A DNA stretch of 33,736 nt from AR12 sp036265915 (GTDB lineage Bacteria; Methylomirabilota; Methylomirabilia; Rokubacteriales; CSP1-6): positions 1 through 33,736 of the forward strand of contig DATAOC010000139.1 in assembly GCA_036265915.1 (NCBI GenBank), written 5' to 3'. Numbering within the stretch: the first letter of the stretch is position 1; the number at the start of each line of letters is the position of its first letter. The notes beneath the pieces are model-generated. The model did not search any database. It saw only the letters and a list, made by a program, of their open reading frames with translations, and was not told the origin of the DNA. A program made the translations under genes and the position numbers. Positions 25,245-33,440 of the stretch are shown piece after piece.

Positions 25245-26036
25245 GTGACGGCCGCCGAGGCCTACGAGCAGTTCCTCGTCCCCGCGATCTTCGAGCCCTG
25301 GGCGCTCAACGTGCTGCGCGCGCATCCGCCTCCGCGCGGCAGCCGCGTGCTCGACATTGCCTGCGGCACGGGCATCGGCGCGCGCTCCGCGGCCGGGCTC
25401 GTGGGACCGGCGGGCCGGGTCGACGGCGTGGACGTCGATGACGCCATGCTGGCCGTGGCTCGCGCGGCACGCCCGCGGCCGGGCAGCGCGCCGGTCGCCT
25501 GGCATCACGCCAGCGCGCTGAACCTGCCGTTCGCCGACGGCGCCTTCGACGCTGCGCTGTGCTTCGAGGGGCTGCAGTTCTTTCCCGATCGCGCCGCCGC
25601 GCTGCGCGAAGTGCGGCGCGCGCTGCGGGCCGGGGCCGCGTTCCTCGCCACCGTGTGGGGCCCCCTCGAGCAGAATCCCGCGTACGAGGCGCTCGCCCTC
25701 GCCTTGCGAGACTTCGTCTCCGAGGCGGCGGCTCGGCTGCCGCCGTTCGCGCTGACCGACGCGGACACCATCCGGACCATGGTCCGCGCCGCCGGCTTCG
25801 CCGAGATCAGCGTGACGCTCGAAACGCTCACGCTCGAGCTGCCGTCGGCGGAGGACCTCGTCGACTGGGTGGCCGCCGGCGGTCCGACGATGCGCCACAG
25901 CCTCGCGATGCTGCCCGCCGAGCGCCGCCGCGAGTTCTCGAGCGCCGTGGCCGCGCGACTCGAGCGGTACCGAAACGCCGGCGGGCTGTCGGTGCCGAGC
26001 GCGCGCAACGTGATCGCGGCGCGAGCGGCCGGGTGA
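25245..26036 (+). CDS. Class I SAM-dependent methyltransferase
   Basis: A 263-residue methyltransferase of the UbiE/type 11 kind. Motif I is VLDIACGTG at 35-43, the acidic end of strand 2 lies in GVDVDD near 61-66, and the NLPFADGAFDAALC segment corresponds to motifs II/III. The C-terminal half is helical and probably forms the substrate site; no substrate can be named. It starts with GTG at 25245, two bases after the SDR stop, and is the last gene before a 100-base gap with a promoter for the ABC operon. Its place at the end of a catabolic operon is unusual and may reflect detoxification, or a biosynthetic side reaction. Confidence 0.87.
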   Translation: MTAAEAYEQFLVPAIFEPWALNVLRAHPPPRGSRVLDIACGTGIGARSAAGLVGPAGRVDGVDVDDAMLAVARAARPRPGSAPVAWHHASALNLPFADGAFDAALCFEGLQFFPDRAAALREVRRALRAGAAFLATVWGPLEQNPAYEALALALRDFVSEAAARLPPFALTDADTIRTMVRAAGFAEISVTLETLTLELPSAEDLVDWVAAGGPTMRHSLAMLPAERRREFSSAVAARLERYRNAGGLSVPSARNVIAARAAG

Positions 26037-26057
26037 GGGCGACGCGCAGCGAGCGCC

Positions 26058-26087
26058 TTGCCTGCGCCGGGAGCGGTGCCGTACAAT
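26058..26087 (+). promoter_or_regulatory. Candidate sigma70-type promoter of the peptide-type ABC operon
   Basis: TTGCCT (26058-26063) is separated by 18 bases from TACAAT (26082-26087), matching four and five of six consensus bases. Transcription would begin near 26094, leaving a leader of about 43 bases that holds the GGGAGG ribosome-binding site. An 8-base palindrome GCGATCGC at 26099-26106 lies just after the start; a role for it is not shown. Confidence 0.55.
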
Positions 26088-26136
26088 CCCGGCCACTCGC
26101 GATCGCCGATTATTCCGCTAGTTCGGGAGGCTGCAC

Positions 26137-27699
26137 ATGACTCACGGTCGTTCCTGGTCGACGCTGCTCCTCGCTGTCCTGGCGCTCGCCACGCTGACGA
26201 CGCCGGCCGCCGCGCAGACGCGGTTCGTCTTCGCCAACGAGAGCCCGTACGACACGATGGACCCGCATGCGGCGTTCGACGTCGGGCGTGTGGCGGTGCG
26301 GCTCAACCTCTACGACGGCCTCTACCGCTGGCTCGATAACCCACCGAAGCTGGAGCCGTGGCTGGCCGAGAGCCACACCGTCTCGCCGGACGGCCTCACG
26401 TACACGTTCAAGCTCAGGTCGGGGGCCAAGTTCCACGACGGCGCCGAGATCACGGCCGAGGACGTCCGCTACAGCATGGAGCGCATCCTGGCGCTCAAGC
26501 AGGGCGCCGCCGCGCTGCTGTCGACCATGGTGGCGCCAAACACGACCAAGGCGCTCGACAAGTCGACCGTCCAGTTCACGCTCACGAAGCCGGCGGCCAT
26601 CTTCATCGCGCTCGTCCCGGAAATTCACGTCGTGAACTCCGCCCTGCTGAAGAAGAACGAGAAGAACAACGACTGGGGCTCGGCGTGGCTCACCAGCAAC
26701 GACGCCGGCTCCGGCTCCTACATGCTCACGCGCTACGATCCCGCGGTCGGCTTCATCGCCAAGCGGTTCGCCGGGCACTTCATGCCGTGGGGTCCCAAAT
26801 ACATCGACGAGATCGAGTTCCGGCTGGTCAAGGAGGACAACACGCGCGTGCTCGGCATGATCAAGGGCGACTTCCAGGGCACGGGCGGCTACCTGCCGAA
26901 CGACCAGGTCAAGCGGCTGCGGGAGGCGCCGAACGTCAAGATCGTCGAGCAGGAGTCGATGCGCATCATGATGTTCCAGATCAACAACCAGCGCGCGCCG
27001 TTCAACGACGTGCACGTCCGGCGCGCGGTGAGCTACGCGTTCGACTACGACGGGTTCAACAAGGACATCCTCGGCGGCACCGTCGAGCGCAACCCGACGC
27101 CCATCCCGAACAACATGTGGGGCGTGCCGAAGGACGTGAAGGGCTACAGCTACAATCTCGAGAAGGCGAAGACCGAGCTGGCGACGGCGAAGGCCAAGGT
27201 GGATCGGCCGGTCACCGTCGGCTTCCTGCAGGGGTTCAGCCAGAGCGAGCAGGCGGCCACGGTCATGGCCAACGGCCTGCGCAAGATCGGGATGGAGCCG
27301 AAGCTGGTCAGCGAGCTGTGGCCGACCATGGTCGAGCGGATGAAGAAGCCGGAGACCTCGCCCGATCTCGTCGTCTACTGGATCAGCACCTACTACGCCG
27401 ACCCGCACAACTGGATCGGCGAGATGTTCCATTCCGGCCAGTGGGGCACGTTCAAGGCGTCGAGCTTCTACAAGAACCCGCGCGTCGACGAGCTGCTCGA
27501 CGTCGCGCTCAAGTCCACGGACCGACGAGTGCGCGAGAAGGCCTATCAGGACGCCGCGCGCATCGTCGTCGACGAGGCGGCGGGCGTGTGGGTCTACAAC
27601 ACGAAGTACTTCGGCCCGTGGGCGAAGAACATCGAGGGCATCCGCTTCAGCCCGATCGGCAACGGCCAGGAGATCCGCTGGCTGTCGTATTCGAAGTAG
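26137..27699 (+). CDS. Peptide/nickel-type ABC transporter substrate-binding protein (SBP family 5)
   Basis: A 520-residue periplasmic solute-binding protein of the DppA/OppA family. A Sec signal peptide ends at TTPAAA-QT (residues 26/27). The mature part begins with a family-typical segment (NESPYDTMDPH), followed by LYDGLYRW, TYTFKLRSGAKFHDG and AEDVRYSMERI. The ATG at 26137 is well supported by GGGAGG six bases upstream. The ligand may be a di- or oligopeptide, but proteins of this family also bind sugars, opines, glutathione or metal chelates. It is the first gene of a five-gene importer and is separated from the permease genes by a 14-bp perfect hairpin, so it may be expressed more strongly than they are. 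Confidence 0.95.
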   Translation: MTHGRSWSTLLLAVLALATLTTPAAAQTRFVFANESPYDTMDPHAAFDVGRVAVRLNLYDGLYRWLDNPPKLEPWLAESHTVSPDGLTYTFKLRSGAKFHDGAEITAEDVRYSMERILALKQGAAALLSTMVAPNTTKALDKSTVQFTLTKPAAIFIALVPEIHVVNSALLKKNEKNNDWGSAWLTSNDAGSGSYMLTRYDPAVGFIAKRFAGHFMPWGPKYIDEIEFRLVKEDNTRVLGMIKGDFQGTGGYLPNDQVKRLREAPNVKIVEQESMRIMMFQINNQRAPFNDVHVRRAVSYAFDYDGFNKDILGGTVERNPTPIPNNMWGVPKDVKGYSYNLEKAKTELATAKAKVDRPVTVGFLQGFSQSEQAATVMANGLRKIGMEPKLVSELWPTMVERMKKPETSPDLVVYWISTYYADPHNWIGEMFHSGQWGTFKASSFYKNPRVDELLDVALKSTDRRVREKAYQDAARIVVDEAAGVWVYNTKYFGPWAKNIEGIRFSPIGNGQEIRWLSYSK

Positions 27700-27709
27700 C
27701 GGTTGGCCA

Positions 27710-27742
27710 GCGCCCGGAGCCGGTTGATCCGGCTCCGGGCGC
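27710..27742 (+). repeat. Perfect 14-bp inverted repeat with 5-base loop
   Basis: GCGCCCGGAGCCGG (27710-27723) and its exact reverse complement (27729-27742) flank the loop TTGAT. It lies ten bases after the stop of the binding-protein gene and 12 bases before the first permease ATG. No T-run follows, so it is more likely an mRNA-stabilising or partly attenuating stem-loop than a full terminator. Confidence 0.8.
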
Positions 27743-27754
27743 CGTCGCACGTCG

Positions 27755-28762
27755 ATGAGACTCCTGGCGCTCGCGCTGCACCGGCTGCTCTGGTTCGCCC
27801 CGACTCTGCTGGGCCTGCTGGTCGTGACGTTCGTCATCTCGCGCGTGATCCCGGCCGATCCGGTGGCGCTCATCGCGGGGGAGACGGCGACACCGGCGCA
27901 GGTGGCGGCGCTGCGCAAGGACCTCGGCTACGACCGGCCGCTGCCGGTGCAGTTCGCCGACTACGTGGTGCGCCTGGTGCGCGGCGACATGGGCACGAGC
28001 ATCTTCACGCGGCGGCCGATCGTGGATGACCTGACGCAGCGGCTGCCGGCGACGATCGAGCTGACCGTGGTCGCGATGGTCGTCTCCGTGCTGGTCGGCG
28101 TGCCGCTCGGCGTGCTGTGCGCGGTGTGGCGGAACTCGCTGCTCGATCACGCCGTGCGCATCGTGACCGTCTCCGGGCTGGCCATCGCCTCCTTCTGGCT
28201 CGGGATCATGCTGCAGATCCTGTTCGCGATGCGCCTGGGCTGGACGCCGCTCAACGGACGCCTGCAGGGGTTTCCGCCGCCGGGATTCACCGGCTTCTAC
28301 CTGCTCGACTCGCTGCTCGCGTGGGACTGGCCGACGTTCGGCAGCGTGCTGAGGCACCTCGCCCTGCCGGCGGCGACGCTGGCCTTCCCCGCCCTCGCCA
28401 CGCTGGTGCGATTCACCCGCGCCGGCGTGCTCGACGTCATGCAGGCGAACTTCGTGCTCTACGAGCGCGCCATGGGCCTGCCGCGCGCGCTGATCGTCTG
28501 GAAGTACATCCTGCGCTCGGCGCTGACCTCCACCGTCACGCAGATCGGCCTCCTGTTCGGGATCCTCCTCGCGGGCGCGGTCGTCACCGAGACGGTGTTC
28601 GACTGGCCGGGGATCGGGACGTACGCGGTCAACTCGATCGTGCGCTCCGACTACAACGCGGTCATGGGCTTCACCGTCTGGGCCGGCGCCATCTTCATCG
28701 TCGTGAACCTCGTCGTCGACGTCGCGCACACGCTGGTCGATCCCCGGGAGCGGACCACGTAG
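27755..28762 (+). CDS. dppB: Dpp/Opp-type ABC transporter permease (DppB family)
   Basis: A 335-residue inner-membrane permease. It starts with a first span (RLLWFAPTLLGLLVVTFVIS), then a long periplasmic loop with GDMGTSIFTRRPI, then a block of five further spans. The cytoplasmic EAA-type loop that contacts the ATPase is near YERAMGLPRALIVWKY. The C-terminus TVFDWPGIGTYAVNSI is a DppB mark. The ATG at 27755 follows the hairpin region; only a weak AG-rich site is seen upstream. The dppC gene begins directly after its stop. The symbol marks family membership, since transport of dipeptides is not shown. Confidence 0.94.
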   Translation: MRLLALALHRLLWFAPTLLGLLVVTFVISRVIPADPVALIAGETATPAQVAALRKDLGYDRPLPVQFADYVVRLVRGDMGTSIFTRRPIVDDLTQRLPATIELTVVAMVVSVLVGVPLGVLCAVWRNSLLDHAVRIVTVSGLAIASFWLGIMLQILFAMRLGWTPLNGRLQGFPPPGFTGFYLLDSLLAWDWPTFGSVLRHLALPAATLAFPALATLVRFTRAGVLDVMQANFVLYERAMGLPRALIVWKYILRSALTSTVTQIGLLFGILLAGAVVTETVFDWPGIGTYAVNSIVRSDYNAVMGFTVWAGAIFIVVNLVVDVAHTLVDPRERTT

Positions 28763-29629
28763 ATGCAGGCCGCCTGGTTCGTGCTGAGGCGGCTGGCGCG
28801 CGATCGCTCGGCCCTGCTCGGCGCGGTGCTGATCGCGCTGCTCGTCGTCTGCGCGCTGCTGGCGCCGCTGCTGGCGACGCACCCCGACGACGTTCTCGAG
28901 CTGCATCCCTCGGAGCGGCTGCGGCCGCCGGGCGCCGCGCACTGGCTCGGCACCGATCGCATGGGCGCCGACGTGTACAGCCGGCTGCTCTTCGGCGCGC
29001 GGATCACCATCCTCATCGGGGTCATCGCGGTGGGCGCCTCACTCGTCATCGGCGTGCCGATCGGGCTCGTCGCCGGCTCCTACCACGGCTGGGTGAGCGA
29101 CTCACTCATGCGTGTCTCCGACGTCTTCCTCGCGGTGCCGCAGGTCGTGCTCGCCATCGCCATCGCGCAGACGCTCGGCCCCTCGCTGCCCAACGTGATC
29201 CTCGCGCTGTCGGTCACCTACTGGCCGTGGTTCGCGCGCGTCGTGTACGCCGAGACGCGGGCGCTGCAGAAGGAAGTCTTCGTGGAGAGCACGTCTGCGC
29301 TCGGCGCCTCGCCGTGGCGGCTGGCGGTGCTGCACGTGCTGCCGAACATCGCCTCGCCCATCATCGTGCGCGCGTCCATCGGCATGGGCTTCACCATCCT
29401 GACCGCGGCCGCCCTCGGCTTCCTCGGCCTGGGCCCGCCGCCGCCCACGCCGGAGTGGGGACGCACCATCGCCGAGTCGCGCGAGTTCCTGCCGGACGCG
29501 TGGTGGTACGCGACGGCGCCGGGACTGGCGATCTTCCTCACCGTCATGGGCTTCAACCTGCTCGGTGACGGGCTGCGCGACGTGCTGGATCCGCGGCTGC
29601 GCCGCAGTCGCGCCGCGAGCGATGGCTGA
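28763..29629 (+). CDS. dppC: Dpp/Opp-type ABC transporter permease (DppC family)
   Basis: A 288-residue second permease subunit. It has an N-terminal span (LLGAVLIALLVVCALLAPLL), the family segment HWLGTDRMGADVYSRLLFGA near residue 60, further spans, and the cytoplasmic coupling loop ESTSALGASPWRL. The C-terminus GDGLRDVLDPRLR is typical of DppC/OppC. It begins at the base after the dppB stop and overlaps the next ATPase gene by 8 bases (ATGGCTGA), so translation is coupled. With DppB it forms the membrane channel. Confidence 0.94.
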   Translation: MQAAWFVLRRLARDRSALLGAVLIALLVVCALLAPLLATHPDDVLELHPSERLRPPGAAHWLGTDRMGADVYSRLLFGARITILIGVIAVGASLVIGVPIGLVAGSYHGWVSDSLMRVSDVFLAVPQVVLAIAIAQTLGPSLPNVILALSVTYWPWFARVVYAETRALQKEVFVESTSALGASPWRLAVLHVLPNIASPIIVRASIGMGFTILTAAALGFLGLGPPPPTPEWGRTIAESREFLPDAWWYATAPGLAIFLTVMGFNLLGDGLRDVLDPRLRRSRAASDG

Positions 29630-30644
29630 GCTGCTCGCCGTCCGCGACCTGCGCGTCGAGTACGCGACGGATCTCGGCGCCGCGCACGTGCTGGATGGCG
29701 TGAATCTCGACATCGCTCCCGGCGAGGTCGTCGGCCTCGTCGGCGAGAGCGGCTGCGGCAAGACGACGCTCGCGCGCGCCATCCTCGGCATCCTGCCGCT
29801 GTCCGCGCGCATCCGGAGCGGCGCCGTGCGCTTCAAGGGCACCGATCTCCTGCGCGAGGATCCGCGCGTCGTGAACGATCGCATCCGCGGGCGCGCGATC
29901 ACCTTCATCCCGCAAGATCCGTTCACGTCGTTCAGCCCGGTGTTCACCATCGAGACGCAGATCATGGACCTGCTGAAGTGGAAGTCGCCGCGCGCGGTGA
30001 ACGGTGCCGGCCGGTCGCCGCTCCTGCGGCGATACCCACGGGCGCGCTATCGCGCGGATCGCGAGGCGGCCCTGGAGACGCTGCGCGCCGTGCAGATTCC
30101 CGAGCCGACGCGCGCGCTGCGCCGCCTGCCGCACGAGTTCTCCGGCGGCCAGCGCCAGCGGCTCATGATCGCCATGGCCCTGCTGCCCCAGCCCGCCCTC
30201 ATCATCGCCGACGAGCCCACCACCGCGCTCGACGTGACGATCCAGGCGCAGATCCTGAAGCTGCTGCGCGCGCTGGTGAAGGAGCGCGGCGTCTCCGTCC
30301 TCTTCACCACGCACGATCTGGGCACCGCGCACGAGATCTGCGACCGCGTCATCGTCATGTACGCCGGCCAGGAGATGGAGGCCGCGCCGACCGACGCATT
30401 CTTCGGGCGCCCCGCCCATCCCTACACGCGGGCGCTCCTCGCGAGCGTGCCGAGTGCAGACGGCGAGATCCGCGATATCCCGGGCGAGGTGCCGAGCCTG
30501 GTGGCGCCGCCGCCCGGCTGTCGCTTCCATCCGCGCTGCGGCGGCGCGACCGCGGAGTGCCGGACCGATCGGCCGGCGCCGCGGACGCTCGCCGGCAGCC
30601 ACGCCGTTCGCTGCCACCACCCGGTCACGGCAGGCGAGCCGTGA
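29622..30644 (+). CDS. dppD: Dpp/Opp-type ABC transporter ATPase (DppD family)
   Basis: A 340-residue ATPase. Walker A is GESGCGKTT at 41-49, the signature is EFSGGQRQRLMIAMAL, Walker B is LIIADEPTTALD, and the switch histidine is in TTHDLG. The C-terminal extension has the spaced cysteines of oligopeptide transporter ATPases (GCRFHPRC...C...C), a region that carries an iron-sulfur cluster in some relatives. A slightly long insert (residues 125-150) lies between the Q-loop and the signature. The ATG at 29622 lies inside the end of dppC, and its TGA overlaps the GTG of dppF. It pairs with DppF as a heterodimer. Confidence 0.95.
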   Translation: MAELLAVRDLRVEYATDLGAAHVLDGVNLDIAPGEVVGLVGESGCGKTTLARAILGILPLSARIRSGAVRFKGTDLLREDPRVVNDRIRGRAITFIPQDPFTSFSPVFTIETQIMDLLKWKSPRAVNGAGRSPLLRRYPRARYRADREAALETLRAVQIPEPTRALRRLPHEFSGGQRQRLMIAMALLPQPALIIADEPTTALDVTIQAQILKLLRALVKERGVSVLFTTHDLGTAHEICDRVIVMYAGQEMEAAPTDAFFGRPAHPYTRALLASVPSADGEIRDIPGEVPSLVAPPPGCRFHPRCGGATAECRTDRPAPRTLAGSHAVRCHHPVTAGEP

Positions 30645-31600
30645 GCCCGCCGCTGCTGGAGCTGGTGGATCTCGCCCGCCACTTTCCCATCCGCGACGCG
30701 TTCGGGCGCCGCGTCGCCTGGCTCCGCGCCGTCGACGGCGTGTCGCTCGCCGTGTACCCGCGCGAGACGCTGGGGCTCGTCGGCGAGAGCGGCTGCGGCA
30801 AGTCGACGCTCGGCAAGACGGTCATGGGCATCTACACGCCGACCGCCGGCGAGATCCGCTTCGGCGGCCGCGAGATCGGCCGCCTCGCCACGCGGGAGCG
30901 CCGGCGCGTCGCGAAAGATCTCCAGTACGTCTACCAGGACCCCGGCGCCTCGCTTGATCCGCGCTGGAAGATCGGGCCCCTGCTGCACGAGCCGCTGAAG
31001 ATCCACACCACGCTCGCGCGCGCGCAGCGAGACCGCGAGGTGCGCGCGATCCTGACCGCGGTCGGACTGCCGGACGCCCATCTCGACCTCTATCCGCACG
31101 AGCTCAGCGGCGGCCAGCAGCGCCGCGTCGGCCTCGCCCGCATCCTGACGCTGCGCCCCCGGCTCGTCATCCTCGACGAGCCGACCTCGGGCCTCGACGT
31201 GTCCGTACAGGCCAGCGTGCTGAAGCTGTTCCGCGGGCTTCAGGAGAGCTTCGCGCTCACCTACGTGTTCATCTCGCACGACCTCGCGGTGGTGCGCGCG
31301 ATGTGCGCGCGGATCGCGGTGATGTACCTCGGCAAGATCGTGGAGGTGGGTGACACGACGGCGGTGTTCGACAAGCCGCGGCATCCCTACACGCAGTCGC
31401 TGCTGGCCGCGGTCCCGCGCATCGGCGGCCGCCGCGTCACCCAGGACTTCGCGCTGGAGGGCGAGCCGCCGAACCCGCGCGACCTGCCAAGCGGCTGCCG
31501 GTTCCGGACGCGCTGTCCGCTGGCGCAGGCGCGCTGCGCCCAGGAAGAGCCGGCGCTCCGTCCGCTCGACGGCCGCGCCGTCGCCTGTCACTTCGCCTAG
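30641..31600 (+). CDS. dppF: Dpp/Opp-type ABC transporter ATPase (DppF family)
   Basis: A 319-residue ATPase and the last gene of the importer operon. Walker A is GESGCGKST at 48-56, the signature LSGGQQRRVGLARIL, Walker B LVILDEPTSGLD and switch histidine in ISHDLA. The C-terminal tail has the cysteine-rich oligopeptide motif (GCRFRTRCPLAQARC). The start is the GTG at 30641, which overlaps the dppD stop (GTGA). Its TAG lies within the palindrome CTAG that also holds the TAG of the M20 peptidase gene on the other strand, so the two genes overlap tail to tail and no terminator fits between them. Confidence 0.95.
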   Translation: MSPPLLELVDLARHFPIRDAFGRRVAWLRAVDGVSLAVYPRETLGLVGESGCGKSTLGKTVMGIYTPTAGEIRFGGREIGRLATRERRRVAKDLQYVYQDPGASLDPRWKIGPLLHEPLKIHTTLARAQRDREVRAILTAVGLPDAHLDLYPHELSGGQQRRVGLARILTLRPRLVILDEPTSGLDVSVQASVLKLFRGLQESFALTYVFISHDLAVVRAMCARIAVMYLGKIVEVGDTTAVFDKPRHPYTQSLLAAVPRIGGRRVTQDFALEGEPPNPRDLPSGCRFRTRCPLAQARCAQEEPALRPLDGRAVACHFA

Positions 31601-32790
31601 GGGGCCGCGAACTCCCGCGCCCAGCGGTCGAGGAAGAGCGCGAGCATCTTGCTGCGCTCGAGCAGCGTGGCCACCTCGATGAACTCCTCGTCGCTGTGGG
31701 CGCGGCTGCCCTTGGGCCCCATGCCATCGAGCGTGGGGGCAATGGCCGAGGTGTGATTGCCGTCCGATCCGCCGCCGGTCTTGATCGCACTCACCTCCAC
31801 GCCCAGCTCGCGTCCGGCCGCCCGCATGATGTCGAGCAAGCGCTCCGTCCCCGCCAGGCCGGGCGGCCACGGCGGGAACTCGATCTGGCCGCGCAGGCTC
31901 GCGGTCGTGCCGGACACGTGCGCCCGCGAGCAGATCGCCTGCATGGCCGCCATCGCCGCCTCCGCGTCCGCCTGTGTCCACGCGCGGAGGTCCACCTCCG
32001 CGCTCGCAAACGGTGCCACGACGTTGGGTCGCTCGCCGCCGCGCACGGTGCCGACGTTCACGGTCACCCCGGTGTCGAAGCTCGTGAGCGCGTGCAGCGC
32101 GGCGATCTTCTGGGCGAGATCCCAGATGGCGCTGGCGCCCAGCTCGGGCTGCAGGCCAGCGTGCGAGGCCTTGCCCTTCACCTCGAGCTGGAAGCTCCCG
32201 GCGCCCTTGCGCGCCATCACGTACTCCCCGCCCGGTCGCGCCGGCTCCAGGATCCCGACGCTGTGCGCGCGCCGGGCCTCGGCCTCGATCACCCCGCGCG
32301 ACGTCGGCGACAGCCGCTCCTCGTCCGAGTTGAACACGACGGCGATCGTCGTCTCCTCCCACGCGCGCGTGCGCGCCTCGCGGTGCGCGCGGAGCGCGTA
32401 GAGCAGGACGGCGAGACCGCCCTTCATGTCATAGACGCCCGGCCCCCACGCGCGCCCGTGCCCGTCGATGCGGAACGGCCGCTGCTTCGCGGTCCCGGAC
32501 GGAAACACGGTGTCGTAGTGGCCGACGAAGAGGAAGCGCTTCTTGCCGCTGCCCGGCTTCTCGGCGACGAGATGGTCGCCGAAGCGCTCGTTGGCGACAC
32601 GGTTCAGCGTGAAGCCGATCCCGCGGAGGCGCTCGGCCAGGATCGCCCCGACCCGGTTCACGTCCTCGACGTCGTCGGTGCCGCTGTCGTGGTTCACCAG
32701 ACGCTCGAGGAACTCGATCTGCTCGGTGCGCCAGCCGTCCAGGCGGTCGAGGAGCTGCTGCACGGCGGCTAGACGCTCACGCGCGACCAC
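31597..32790 (-). CDS. M20 family zinc metallopeptidase (glutamate carboxypeptidase-like)
   Basis: About 397 residues with the full two-zinc site of M20/CPG2 enzymes: H91 and D93 in GHYDT, bridging D121 in YDMKGG, catalytic E157 and ligand E158 in SDEE, E182 in LEPA and H365 in RAHSDEE. A dimerisation lid domain lies between about 200 and 310. The likely reaction is removal of a C-terminal amino acid or deacylation of an N-acyl amino acid. No signal peptide is seen, so it acts in the cytoplasm, possibly on solutes brought in by the convergent ABC importer. The start is uncertain: GTG at 32790 overlaps the zinc-protein gene by 22 bases; GTG at 32763 would avoid overlap. The frame upstream to 33018 is arginine-rich shadow. 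Confidence 0.9.
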   Translation of the reverse strand: MVARERLAAVQQLLDRLDGWRTEQIEFLERLVNHDSGTDDVEDVNRVGAILAERLRGIGFTLNRVANERFGDHLVAEKPGSGKKRFLFVGHYDTVFPSGTAKQRPFRIDGHGRAWGPGVYDMKGGLAVLLYALRAHREARTRAWEETTIAVVFNSDEERLSPTSRGVIEAEARRAHSVGILEPARPGGEYVMARKGAGSFQLEVKGKASHAGLQPELGASAIWDLAQKIAALHALTSFDTGVTVNVGTVRGGERPNVVAPFASAEVDLRAWTQADAEAAMAAMQAICSRAHVSGTTASLRGQIEFPPWPPGLAGTERLLDIMRAAGRELGVEVSAIKTGGGSDGNHTSAIAPTLDGMGPKGSRAHSDEEFIEVATLLERSKMLALFLDRWAREFAAP

Positions 32791-33161
32791 CCCGCGCCGG
32801 GGCGCGGGAGGAGTCGCCGTGACAGCGAGCGAAGCGCATCCGACTGCGCGCGCAGCGCCCGCCCGCGCGCGCGCGGCGGCAGCCGTCCGGCGCACGCGCC
32901 GACGGAGCGGCCCCGGGCCGCCGTCCCGAAGAAGCAGCCGAGGTGCGTCACCGCCTCGAGGCCGACAAGCTCGACGATCGGCGCGCCCCTCGCGATGGGC
33001 CGGCTGCACATCCGGCACTCGGCGTGCGGACGCTTGGAATTGGACACGGCAATGCCCGCCGTGCTGAGACCCTCGAAGCAGTGGCGGTGGAAGTCGCCGC
33101 TGTCGCGGCGCTCGATGTCACCGTCGTCCACGGCGCGACCACAGATTCCGCAGGCCTGCAT
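32769..33161 (-). CDS. Small protein with two Cys/His zinc-binding sites (LIM-like)
   Basis: About 130 residues. The N-terminal 80 hold two similar Cys/His units: C-x-x-C (CGICG) followed by H-x-x-C (HRHC), then C-x-x-C (CRMC) followed by H-x-x-C (HLGC). The spacing resembles LIM or treble-clef zinc domains. The C-terminal 45 residues are Arg/Ala-rich and without structure signals, and partly overlap the start of the M20 gene. The ATG at 33161 is chosen because the motif begins at residue 4; the longer frame to 33197 adds little. No Shine-Dalgarno site is seen, but a promoter-like pair lies immediately upstream. The function is unknown; a protein- or nucleic-acid-binding adaptor is possible. 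Confidence 0.65.
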   Translation of the reverse strand: MQACGICGRAVDDGDIERRDSGDFHRHCFEGLSTAGIAVSNSKRPHAECRMCSRPIARGAPIVELVGLEAVTHLGCFFGTAARGRSVGACAGRLPPRARGRALRAQSDALRSLSRRLLPRPGAGWSRVSV

Positions 33162-33168
33162 CGCGCCA

Positions 33169-33197
33169 ACGCTACACCCGGTGGAGCACGGCGGCAA
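33169..33197 (-). promoter_or_regulatory. Candidate promoter of the small zinc protein
   Basis: On the minus strand TTGCCG (33197-33192) is followed after 17 bases by TAGCGT (33174-33169), with seven bases to the ATG at 33161. Matches are four and three of six. The spacing would give a leaderless mRNA, in agreement with the missing ribosome-binding site. Confidence 0.35.
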
Positions 33198-33206
33198 TGC
33201 GGGTGA

Positions 33207-33383
33207 TCAGTCGTGCGCGCGGAGCTCGCGCAGCTGCCGACGCGCGTCGACGGCGGCGGCGCACGCTGCCCTGTGCATCTGCTCGGCGGCTCTCAGCATC
33301 TCCCCCGCGCTGCTCGACATGTGGCGCGCGACTGTGCGCATGGAATCGGCGTTGGCTCGTTGCTCTTGGCTGGTATCTTTCAT
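33207..33383 (-). CDS. Small helical protein of unknown function (58 residues)
   Basis: A short gene starting with ATG at 33383 and preceded seven bases upstream by AGGAG, a good ribosome-binding site that supports it as real. The protein (MKDTSQEQRANADSMRTVAR...) is rich in Ala, Arg, Glu and Met, with a heptad-like run in the middle, and is probably one long amphipathic helix. It has a single Cys and no membrane span. It lies 45 bases before the zinc-protein gene on the same strand and is divergent from another small gene. I do not recognise a family. Confidence 0.6.
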   Translation of the reverse strand: MKDTSQEQRANADSMRTVARHMSSSAGEMLRAAEQMHRAACAAAVDARRQLRELRAHD

Positions 33384-33428
33384 GGCGGCGCTCCTCGGAC
33401 CTCGTCACCGTATCACGGACGGCTCTCC

Positions 33429-33434
33429 TATACT
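33429..33434 (+). promoter_or_regulatory. Candidate -10 box for the small gene at 33441
   Basis: TATACT matches five of six -10 bases and ends six bases before the ATG, so transcription would begin at the start codon itself. No convincing -35 box lies at the expected distance. Confidence 0.45.
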
Positions 33435-33440
33435 GACCGC

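Noticed and set aside
26099..26106. Palindrome GCGATCGC just downstream of the importer promoter as an operator
   Set aside because: An 8-base GC-rich palindrome is expected by chance in this composition and no second copy supports it.
30119..30644. Cysteine-rich tails of the two Dpp-type ATPases as a special metal sensor
   Set aside because: This C-terminal pattern is usual for oligopeptide transporter ATPases and does not mark a new function.
33172..33408. A 78-codon minus-strand frame overlapping the 58-residue gene
   Set aside because: Arg-rich with no ribosome site; the alternative frame starting at 33383 has a good AGGAG site and a sensible helical composition.
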